Shown one piece after another: positions 18,301-26,600 of a DNA stretch of 64,000 nt. Origin of the DNA: CASFRF01 sp031549345 (lineage in GTDB: Bacteria; Verrucomicrobiota; Lentisphaeria; Victivallales; Victivallaceae); contig JAVBPY010000010.1 of NCBI GenBank assembly GCA_031549345.1, positions 62,001 through 126,000 of the forward strand, read 5' to 3'. Within the stretch, counting starts at the first letter, position 1; each line of letters begins with the position of its first letter. The position numbers and the translations under genes are program-made. The notes beneath the pieces are model-generated. The model made no database searches. It was given only the letters and a program-made list of their open reading frames with translations, and was not told where the DNA came from.

Positions 18301-18445
18301 TGGCGGAAATCTGCACCTGCGGCGGAACAATATTCGGGTATTCGGAAACAGGCAGCGTCAACAACGCCAGTACGCCGATCATCGACATAAGTATGGCAAT
18401 GACAAAGGAAAAAACAGGGCGGTCGATGAAGAATTTACTCCACAT
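15305..18445 (-). CDS. RND multidrug efflux permease (HAE1/AcrB family)
   Basis: The 1046-residue protein has the length and repeats of AcrB-type inner-membrane pumps. It opens with a transmembrane helix (FSFVIAILMSMIGVLALLTL), carries 'LPVSEYPNIVPPQVQISASY' (20 residues) near residue 31, and has the proton-relay pair in 'GIVVDDAIIVIENVKR' near residue 405. The C-terminal half ends with the paired helices 'GMAAKTAILIVEFARN' and 'GGMLCSVILGTLLIPSFYVL'. It would exchange protons for toxic organic compounds with the adaptor encoded 4 nt upstream. No outer-membrane TolC-like gene is adjacent. Confidence 0.93.
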   Translation of the reverse strand: MWSKFFIDRPVFSFVIAILMSMIGVLALLTLPVSEYPNIVPPQVQISASYPGADALTIQNTVVLPIENQVNGVRDELYMASTSSDTGSSVTTVTFQPGSSGNLNTVNAQIRESWADAQLPSAVQQQNLIVKEKSASILMTIMLYSPNGTYDSLFLNNYVQINILNEIARIPGVSDTRTLGQMIYSMRIWLNPDKMASLGIAVEDVISALNSQNIQVSAGSLGNAPAAPGQQFRHVLVAQGRLITEKEFSGIVIRSKGSAVAQVYLKDIAKIELGAQDYSSFVTLNGKPAALLAVYQYSDANSLEIADRCRAVIAELSTHFPPDVGYSFPYDTTLSVKASLQEMVYTLLIAVILVVLVTLLFLGDWRATLIPAVSIPVSLLSTFTVLKLSGFSINLVSLFGIILAIGIVVDDAIIVIENVKRLMETEKLSPRDAAIESMRQVTSPIIATTAVLMSMFIPICFLSGITGAMYRQFGIAIALAVGFSAVNALTLSPVLAALLLKPESKKHEPGRIGRWFQTCFSRFGNTYAAVVQRLIRVALLVGAAYLATSLFVGFNLSRLPTGFIPDEDRGAFYVNIQLPPNASLPRTAQVSAKVAELIRQNENVQDVALTNGYSILTSATASNFAWSIVILKPWDQRKKASQDQFAVMHELQEKLNGQITEAKVMLIPRSSVQGLGATGGFNFVIMDTSGTNPAKMEGVLSRIIDEASARPEFFNVFTAFQATAVQYFARIDRRKAMLYNVSIDSINTALENFTGSSMANLFNRYDQVYQVMLQASDEYRMHPDDVTRIWVRNANGKMVPLSTLVTFRKALMPQYLSRYNTYSSANIQGRQAAGYSSGQAMDALEKIARKELPPEMRFDWTELSFQERLARGEGPRILVLALVFIYLFLAALYESWTLPLAVLLSIPAAFFGAVFFIRLFGINLNLYTQVGLVLLIGMAAKTAILIVEFARNAHDEENISAAEAALKAAKLRFRAVLMTGISFILGILPLMVATGAGAVSRRAVGCTIVGGMLCSVILGTLLIPSFYVLIQRLSSRKNQSAGTMDT

Positions 18446-18449
18446 GCAA

Positions 18450-19802
18450 TCAATCCTTTTTCGGTGTCGCGGCGGCGGGATCGCGGACTATGGCATCGCG
18501 CGGCGGCGGCGTCAGGAATTCACTGCTCAGATCCTTCGCCGCCGCATCAGCGGCGTCGCGGATCCGGCGACGGATGTCCTCGCCGGCGATGTCGCTCTGG
18601 CGGAGGTAGGCGTCTTCCCGACCGAGCGTCGGCGCTTCAACGGTCTTCCCATCGGCCAAAGCCGCGAATTGTGTTTTCAGCGAATCGGGTTCCCGGCAAA
18701 CGATCGATGTTCCGACACGCATGGCGGAAAGATTATCGATGATAATTTTTTCTCCTGGCTGAAGTCCCTTGGAAATGGCCGCGAAATCGGCGTATTCTTT
18801 CGCCACGGTTACCGGACGGCGTTCGGCAACATTTTTCGCGCTTGCCACCCAAACATAATCCCCGCTCTGGTCGGTCAGAATTCCGACGCGCGGCGCCAAC
18901 AACCATTCGTCGCGCGAAACGGTTTGAATATTCAAGAGAACGAACTGCCCGGGAGTCAGCTCGCCATCCGGATTCGGGAAAATAGCCTGAAGCGCGGCGG
19001 TACCGGTTTCGGGATCGATCCGGTTGTCGGTACGAACGACAATGCCGGTTTCAGGGTATTCGCGGCCGTTTTCAAAAAACAACCGCACCCGGAAATCGGC
19101 GAATTGCTTCGCGGAAGCCAGGTGTTCGCCGAGTTCACGCAGATCGCGGTCCGCCGGCGAAAACTGCACAAGCACACGGCTCTGGTCGACAATCGTCGAC
19201 AATGTGCCGCTTTCAGGACCGACAAGGTTGCCGGCGTCGTAACGATTAATCCCCATCCAACCATCGAAAGGCGCGGCGATTTGCGTGTAAGCAAGATTGA
19301 TTTCGGCTTGTTCAAGCTGCCCCTGCATAGTGGACAAATTGGCGTCGGCCTTCATTTTTGACGCAAGGGCATTGTCGTAGTCCTGCACCGAGGCCGCCTG
19401 TTGTTCGACAAGTTCCTTTTGCCGCAGCACGGTCAGTTCGGCATTTTTTTTGGAGGCGATGGCAACGCCGAGGTTACCCATCGCGATTTTGCGCGCGGCG
19501 TCGTAAGCGTATGGCTCAATCCGGTACAGAAGCTTTCCCTTGCGGACGAATTCGCCGTCCCGGAAGTTGCGTTCGACAAGATACCCTCCGACCCGGGCAA
19601 CCAAATTGACCGAAGCGAAGGGCTGCACGGAACCGATTATCGAGATCTGCCGCGGCACTTTTCCCGCGGCTGCTGAAAAAATCGCCACCTTTACCGACGC
19701 GGGCAGCGTGGGCGGTTTTTCCTCACGGCATCCTCCGGGGATGATGATAAGGGCAACGGCGAATAAAGCCACTGTCCAGGCTCGTACGGAAAAGGTTGCC
19801 AT
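18450..19802 (-). CDS. RND efflux periplasmic adaptor (membrane fusion protein), lipoprotein
   Basis: The 450-residue protein begins with a lipoprotein signal ending IIPGGC, with Cys25 as the lipidation site. It continues with the adaptor pattern 'ISIIGSVQPFASVNLVARVG' (20 residues), 'GKLLYRIEPYAYDAA', a coiled-coil hairpin, then 'YTQIAAPFDGWMGINRYDAG' (20 residues) and the beta-barrel 'DPETGTAALQAIFPNPDGEL'. It bridges the RND pump to an outer-membrane channel. GGAGGAATGCG precedes the ATG. The permease follows after 4 nt and the histidine kinase gene ends 53 nt upstream on the same strand, so all four genes may share a transcript. Confidence 0.92.
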   Translation of the reverse strand: MATFSVRAWTVALFAVALIIIPGGCREEKPPTLPASVKVAIFSAAAGKVPRQISIIGSVQPFASVNLVARVGGYLVERNFRDGEFVRKGKLLYRIEPYAYDAARKIAMGNLGVAIASKKNAELTVLRQKELVEQQAASVQDYDNALASKMKADANLSTMQGQLEQAEINLAYTQIAAPFDGWMGINRYDAGNLVGPESGTLSTIVDQSRVLVQFSPADRDLRELGEHLASAKQFADFRVRLFFENGREYPETGIVVRTDNRIDPETGTAALQAIFPNPDGELTPGQFVLLNIQTVSRDEWLLAPRVGILTDQSGDYVWVASAKNVAERRPVTVAKEYADFAAISKGLQPGEKIIIDNLSAMRVGTSIVCREPDSLKTQFAALADGKTVEAPTLGREDAYLRQSDIAGEDIRRRIRDAADAAAKDLSSEFLTPPPRDAIVRDPAAATPKKD

Positions 19803-19855
19803 CGCATTCCTCCGAATCTGGTGTTTCTTCCACTATTCCATGCACTTTCCAAGAA

Positions 19856-22800
19856 CTAAAGAACGTTCCAGCCCGAATCTCCTGATTTAAGAAGCGCGAA
19901 AAGCTTCTGCATCTTTTCCACCGTGATCGGCTTCAGGAGAATGCCGGTGAAATGTTCGCGGGAGAAGTTTTCGCCGGCCTCCGTATCGGCCGTAACGGCC
20001 ACAATCGGGAAGGATATATCTTTAAATTCCGCGTGTATCGCGGACGCCAATTCAGCACCGTTCATCCCAGGCATCCACATGTCGGTTAAAAGCGCATCGA
20101 AACGGCGGTCCTTGCGCAGCACTTCGAGTGCCGCATCCCCTGAATCGGCGGTCAGGCATTCAACATCCAACTTGCGGAGCATTGCACACAACACCTTCAA
20201 ATTCAGTGCGATATCATCCACCAGGAGAACACGGAATCCACGCGTCCCCTCCCCGGACCAGTCGCGCACATCTTCCGCAAGAGCAAGCGGCGCGCCGACG
20301 TACGCGATGTCGCGCAATTCCACCACAAAATCAGATCCCTTTCCCACTTCGCTTTCCAGGGTAATGGTTCCATTCATCCGGTTGATAAGACGTTTTGTAA
20401 TAGCAAGCCCCAGGCCGGATCCTTTGTAGGCATGGGTATCGCGGTGCGCATCCTGCTGAATAAAGGGCTCGAAAATCTTCTCCTGCGCGTCTTTTTTCAC
20501 GCCGATGCCGGTGTCTTTTACGCCGAGAACCAACGTGCCGACCCCCTGCCCTGTCGGGTGGAATTCCACACGGACGGTGATTCCCCCTTGCGGGGTGAAT
20601 TTTACGGCATTTCCGATCAAGTTCAGCAACACCTGCCGCAAGCGCAAGCTATCCAGCTTCAGCGTCGGAAGATGTTCCGGAAGAATAAGGTCAAAATAGA
20701 GATTCTGCGTTCGCACTTTGTATGAAAAAACAGAACGCAGCTCCTGAAGAAGCGCCGCCACATCCGTTTCCTGCGGGACAAGAACCATCTGATCCGCCTC
20801 CAATTTGGAGAGGTCCAGAATGTCGTTGACAAGATAAAGAAGCGAGTTCCCGGCAAGATTGATGGATGCGAGATACTCCTCCTGCTCCTCGCGGGAGAGC
20901 TCGCTGCTCTGCAGGAGCTCGCTGAAGCCGATCACCGCATTCAAAGGCGTACGCAATTCGTGGCTCATGGTCGCGAAGAAGAAACTCTTGGCGCGGTTGG
21001 CCGCTTCCGCCGCGGTCAGCGCGAGCTCCAAATGGCGTTTTCCCTCTTTCAATTCGGTTACATCGAAAAGACTTTCGATGACGTTGACGAGTTTTCCGCG
21101 TCCGTCAAAAATCGGAATGGCAAGCAATTGACATTCGCGTGTACCCACGACGATTTCCCGCATTTGTTCCACGCCCGTTTCGATCACGGTACTGATGGGG
21201 CACTCCGGATGTCCGCCGGGCATAAGGCACATTGTTTCGTAGCACGGACGGTTGAGCATCTCCTCCTGGGAGTGTTCAAACAAATCGGCCGCGGCTTTGT
21301 TGCAGCGGATAAGCTCGCGTTTCATATTGAAAAAGCATACGGGGACAGGCATTACATTGAAGATCAGCGATGTCTGCCGATCAAGCTCCATCAACGCGTC
21401 CCGCTGGATTTCGCGTTCGCGGGCCATGCCGAGAAGATTGGCCGCCGAACGGAGAATATTTTCATCCAAGTCGGAGATATCGCGCCGTTCCCGCAGAAAA
21501 CTGATGCCGAGTATTCCATAAAACTTACGGTTGACCCATATCGGCGCGCAAAGGAACGTCCGGCAACCGTACTTTTCAAACAAAACGGCATGATCGGAGT
21601 GTTCCACATCACCGATGGAGAGGAGATCATCCTCCATAAACAAAGGTTTCCACGCACTAAACCGTTCCTGCAAAAAGAGATCCCCGAGCCCCTTGCGCGG
21701 CGTAACACCTTCACCGACCCATTCATGGATAGCCCGGAAGAGCCCATCCTCCTCATCGTACGCTCCAACAAAGAGGCGGTCGCAGCCGAAGCGGGCCGCA
21801 ATGATCTTCAAAACTTCCTCTTCATTCCGCGCACAGTCGTCTTCCATGGCAATCTGCGCAAGGCAGGCGTTGACGATCTTTTCGTTCTCCACATAATTAT
21901 GAAGCGAACGGATCAGATCCTGGCGCTCGTTTTCAAGCGTTACACTGGACGTGATATCTTGAAGTATGCCGACACAAATGCTTTCATCATGCCGTGAGCG
22001 CTGCACAATCAAACGATAACTCCGCCGCATGCCTGTTGCATCGGAGCGGCAAACGATGTCTGCCATATAGCTGCTGTCACTCAACACCTTGTGCCGTTGA
22101 ATATCCAGCTCTTCATGATCCTCCGGAATAATCCAGTCGTGCAGACTGTGCGGCATTCCATCCGCCGGAAGGCCGATGTCCTCCGCACCGCCGATGAGGG
22201 TTGCATTGGCTTCGTGATCCCCGGTAAAATAGGTGATGCTCGCGATTTCGGAGGCGTTGTTCAGCATGAGATTCATGGTCTGAAGCTGCCGTTCCTGCTC
22301 CTTTTGCTTGGTTACATCGAAGGCGGTTTCGAGGACATACACCATTTTCCCATCATGATCGTACACAGGGTGGGTGGTAATGATATACTGTCTCCCATGT
22401 CCTTCGTAATCGATTTGTATGGCCTTTCTTTCCTTTACAGTGCGGAGCATCGGACAAAATTCAGGGGGAGAATCGTGGAAGCAAAGGGCGTTGTAGCATT
22501 TGCGTCCGATGATATCCTCCAGCTTTACTCCCGTGCTCTCTTCCGTCTGTGAATTGGCGGTTACAACATTGAAATCCAGGTCGAACAACATGATCGGGAC
22601 GGTGATGCTTTCAAAAATCTGCCGCAGCATCGTCGCCCCCTTGGCAATCTCGTTCAAGCGGCGGTCCCGTTCCCAGGCGAGCAGAAAACATGTGCAGACA
22701 TTTTGAAGACGCTGCTGATCCGCTTCCGTGAAGCGCCGCGTAACCGCGTGATAATCGCTGATCGCCATACCGAACAAACGGTCGTTTTCCCAAATGCCGA

Positions 22801-23671
22801 AAACCATTGTTGCGCGAATTTTCAAGCTGTCCAGCTTGATGCAGAGTGCTTCCAAGCCTTCCGGCGGACGGCGGACATCCTCGATCATGATGGGGAAGCG
22901 ATCCTGCAAGCGGGAATACAACGATCCGAAATCCGCCGTCTGGAATACCGCAGCGTCCTCCAATGGCATGGCGTCTTCCGCGCGTGACCAATGCTGATAC
23001 ACCTTAAACGTCGTTCCCGTTTCATCAAAAAGAAAAACACCGCAACGGTCCGCGTTTGACTTTTCCCCCAACGCCTGTAAAACAAACGGAATCGTCTGTT
23101 TGATATCGTCCCCGCTGGAGATCATGGATAAGCAGCGGTTAATGGTGCGCTCGTTTTGCACGTGCGCATCCAGAACATGAATGTTTTGCGTGAGCTTCCG
23201 TTCCAAATCCCGTTCGCGTGTAACGTCGATGCCCATGCCGACGATTAATTTTCGTCCGTCGTCTGTTTCGATTACCTTTTTATGAAGTTTGGCGCTGATG
23301 GGCGTCCCGAGCGAATCGTACACCGTTTCGACTTCGCAAAGTTCTTTTTTTCCCGAACGGATCAGCTGCATATCCTGTTCCCAGAATTCCATGTGCTGCG
23401 GACGCTCCCACTCCCGGTCATTCTCTCCGATATGCGCACGGGCACTGCCTCCGGCGAGTTTATCGTACACGTTGTTCAGAAAAACGTAGCGGCATTCATC
23501 GTCCACATCTTTGGCGAAAATATAACCCGGCAGGCAGTCGATGATCGCACGCTGGAGAGATATTTGCCGCCGGGCGGCGCGTAAACGGCACAAAAGCACA
23601 CAGGACCATACCCCGGCACAAAGGCCGACCCCCACCCCCGCCCAACAAAGCACCTGCAATAATCCGTTCAC
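19856..23671 (-). CDS. Hybrid sensor histidine kinase with PAS/GAF array (second of two)
   Basis: The 1271-residue protein has one N-terminal membrane helix (residues 5-27). Domains follow as PAS (about 37-157), GAF (173-330), PAS with cysteine motif (347-457), PAS (467-573), GAF (593-747), and PAS with cysteine motif (760-877). Then come HisKA with 'SHELRTPLNAVIGFSELLQ' (about 902), HATPase with 'KDTGIGVKKDAQEKIFEPF', and a receiver with the phospho-acceptor in 'LLTDMWMPGMNG' near 1195. No HPt domain or output domain is present. The GTG at 23671, 5 nt after the upstream kinase's stop and 8 nt after AGCAGGA, is preferred to an ATG at 23812 inside the neighbour. The ligand is unknown; the RND genes downstream are a plausible target. 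Confidence 0.87.
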   Translation of the reverse strand: MNGLLQVLCWAGVGVGLCAGVWSCVLLCRLRAARRQISLQRAIIDCLPGYIFAKDVDDECRYVFLNNVYDKLAGGSARAHIGENDREWERPQHMEFWEQDMQLIRSGKKELCEVETVYDSLGTPISAKLHKKVIETDDGRKLIVGMGIDVTRERDLERKLTQNIHVLDAHVQNERTINRCLSMISSGDDIKQTIPFVLQALGEKSNADRCGVFLFDETGTTFKVYQHWSRAEDAMPLEDAAVFQTADFGSLYSRLQDRFPIMIEDVRRPPEGLEALCIKLDSLKIRATMVFGIWENDRLFGMAISDYHAVTRRFTEADQQRLQNVCTCFLLAWERDRRLNEIAKGATMLRQIFESITVPIMLFDLDFNVVTANSQTEESTGVKLEDIIGRKCYNALCFHDSPPEFCPMLRTVKERKAIQIDYEGHGRQYIITTHPVYDHDGKMVYVLETAFDVTKQKEQERQLQTMNLMLNNASEIASITYFTGDHEANATLIGGAEDIGLPADGMPHSLHDWIIPEDHEELDIQRHKVLSDSSYMADIVCRSDATGMRRSYRLIVQRSRHDESICVGILQDITSSVTLENERQDLIRSLHNYVENEKIVNACLAQIAMEDDCARNEEEVLKIIAARFGCDRLFVGAYDEEDGLFRAIHEWVGEGVTPRKGLGDLFLQERFSAWKPLFMEDDLLSIGDVEHSDHAVLFEKYGCRTFLCAPIWVNRKFYGILGISFLRERRDISDLDENILRSAANLLGMAREREIQRDALMELDRQTSLIFNVMPVPVCFFNMKRELIRCNKAAADLFEHSQEEMLNRPCYETMCLMPGGHPECPISTVIETGVEQMREIVVGTRECQLLAIPIFDGRGKLVNVIESLFDVTELKEGKRHLELALTAAEAANRAKSFFFATMSHELRTPLNAVIGFSELLQSSELSREEQEEYLASINLAGNSLLYLVNDILDLSKLEADQMVLVPQETDVAALLQELRSVFSYKVRTQNLYFDLILPEHLPTLKLDSLRLRQVLLNLIGNAVKFTPQGGITVRVEFHPTGQGVGTLVLGVKDTGIGVKKDAQEKIFEPFIQQDAHRDTHAYKGSGLGLAITKRLINRMNGTITLESEVGKGSDFVVELRDIAYVGAPLALAEDVRDWSGEGTRGFRVLLVDDIALNLKVLCAMLRKLDVECLTADSGDAALEVLRKDRRFDALLTDMWMPGMNGAELASAIHAEFKDISFPIVAVTADTEAGENFSREHFTGILLKPITVEKMQKLFALLKSGDSGWNVL

Positions 23672-23675
23672 AATT

Positions 23676-26600
23676 TCATTCCTGCTTAATGACTTTAAAA
23701 AGATCTTCCAACGAATCGATGGTAATCGGCTTGTGGAGAATATAGGCAAAAAGTGCTTTCTCCTCCGCCGGAATTTGTGTGTCGGCCGTAACGGCGGCAA
23801 TCGGAATTTCATCGAATTGTGCCTGCTTGCGAATTTGAACAGCCAAATCGTAGCCGCTCATCTCCGGCATCCACATATCGGTTAGAATAGCGTCGAACCC
23901 GGCGTCTTGGCGCAAGAGCTCCAACGCCTCCTCGCCGGAGGCGGCCGTAACACTTTCGATTTCCAGACGCCGAAGCATGGCGGCGAGCACCTTGAGATTG
24001 ATCGGGACATCGTCCACAAGGAGAACTTTCTTCCGCTCCCGGCGTAACGTTGGCACCGGAAGCGGCGCATCTTCTGTAAGTGCCGGCGCTTCAAATGCAA
24101 TTTTATCGATGCGGACCAGGAATGTGCTTCCTTTTCCCGGTTCGCTTTCCAGGGATATTTCGCCCCCCATTTTCTCCAACAACCGCTTGGTGATGGACAA
24201 GCCGAGGCCGGAGCCTTCGTAGACGCGCTTACCGCGTGTAACGTTATCCTGAATGAAAGGATCGAAGATGTTTTTCCTGCTCTCCGGCGAAATACCGATC
24301 CCGGAGTCGGATACTTCGATGCAAAGCGTTCCGTGCCCGGTGCCGGGCTCCGGTTCAAATGTCCCGCGGACGCGGACAAAACCTTCCGAGGTGAATTTCA
24401 CGGCGTTTCCGAGGAGATTCAACAAAATCTGCCGGAGCCGGAGGTTGTCCACATACAAAAGATGCCGTATTCCGGACACGTCGACATGTAAATCGAGATT
24501 TTTCTCCAACGCTTTGAGCTTGAAGACCGAAGCAACCTGCCGGATCAGATCGGCCAAATCATTCCGCGTCGGCGCGATCGTCATTTGGTCCGCCTCCAGC
24601 TTGGAAAGATCCAGCACATCGTTGACCAGGTTCAAAAGCGCCGTCCCGGCAAAATTGATCGAGCGCAAATATTCGTCTTGGGTATCCGGCGCGACACCGC
24701 CGTGCTGGAGCAGCTCGCTGAAGCCGATGACGGCATTCAACGGTGTACGCAGTTCGTGGCTGACAGTGGCAAGGAAATAGCTCTTTGCGCGGTCGGCGGC
24801 CTGCGCTTGCTCCATGGCGATCTGGAGCTCTTTTTTCTGGCGCGTCAGCTCGGTAATGTCGATGTCGGCGGTAAGGATGTACTGCATCTTGCCGTTCCGG
24901 TCGAAAATCGGCTGTGCGGTCGAAATCTGCCGCTGGGTCTTGAAATCGTGTTCTTTGCGGCAGGGCTTCTCCGTAACAAGCGTTTCCCGCACAGGACAGA
25001 ATTCCGGCGGTTCGCCAAAACGGCAGAACGTATCGTAACAACGTGTCCCGATAAAATTTTCCGGTGTCGCCTCCGCATCTCTGAAGGCGGAGGGATTGGC
25101 GGCGAGAATCGTATAATCCAACCCGATAATCGTGATCGGCAGGTAGATATTGTCCATAATCTGCCGCTGCATCGAAACACTTTCCAGTAATTCTTCGCGC
25201 TGTCTGGCCCGTTCGTAAGCCAGCTGGAACAAATTTGCGGCGCTGTTGATCGTGTGTGTGTCGCATGCGGAAAATTCTCTGTTTCCCCGGACGAAGTCGA
25301 TGCCAACGAACCCGCGCAGCTTTCCGCCGATCCAGACGCCGCTGACCAGAAGCGAACGGATGTCCTGAACGCGAAGTCCCTCGATTTCGACGGCCACATC
25401 GAAACATTCCGGAGGATGATCCATATCCTGAATCAGGATCGGCCGACGCTCCAGAAGCGTACCGCGCCAGCCGCGGAAATCGCGCATGTCAACGTTCTGC
25501 AAACTGTCTTTCACCGGACGGATTCCCTCCGCCACCCACTCGAACGTGTTGCTGGAAAACCCGAGATCGTCCCCATCGTATTCAAACACGTAGCAACGGT
25601 CCGCCTGAAGGCTTTCGCCGATGATGCGGAGCATCTCGTTGACGGCGAAATGGAAATCCTCCTCCAGCGTGATTTTGACAAGAAGCTGGTTGGTTACCCG
25701 TTCGCTCTCCACGTAGCGGTTCAATGTTTCGATGGTGCGGAGCTGTTCTTCTTCCAGCTCGTGCTCCCGGCTTACATCGACTCCCATGCCGATCATGAGC
25801 CTGCGGCCATCCGAGCGTGAAATAACCTTTTTAATGGTACGTACGAAATACTGTTTCTTCTGGTGATTGAGGAACGCGTCCTGTGTATCGAGCACCGCGC
25901 CGGATTCGACCAATGCCAGATCCTCCTCGACAATCTTCCGCTCCGCCTCCGCATCCATGGCAAAAAGTTCCGCGTCGGTACGGCCGATGATTTCCGTATT
26001 CGGCAATCCGATGACCTCATCGTGTGTGCGGTTGTTGAGAATATACCGAAAATGATCTTCCACGTCCTTCACAAAATAGAATCCGGGCAGGTTATCGATC
26101 ACCGTTTCGATAAGTTCAAGGTTGTCGCGGTAACGCATTTCATTTTCGCGGGCCTCGGTAATATCCTGCACGATTCCACAAAATTCATAATCACCGGACA
26201 ATTCGTTATCCAAACGCAGAACGTGGATTTCGTAATACTTTTTCCCGCCGTCTTTCTGCAAAACAGAGTACGTTTGATGCGTTTCAGCGACTTCACACGC
26301 CAGCAATTGGTTCGTTTTGCGCCGGAAAAGATGCGCTTCGTCGGGGGACATGCGCGTTTCGATACCGTTCATCTCCTCTGCGAATCCAGGGGCGGAAGCG
26401 TAAATGAAGCGGCCGCTCCGGTCTGCGCGGAAATAGGTCATCCGCGCAATCTCGATGGCGCTTCCAAGAAGCTGGGCGTGGACGCGGGCCTGATCCCGCT
26501 GCCGGTATTCCTCCGTTACATCGCGAAAGACAAGGACGCCGCCGGAAATACGCCCGTCCGCCCCGCGGATTGGGGCAGCACTATCGGCAATGTGCCGGCG

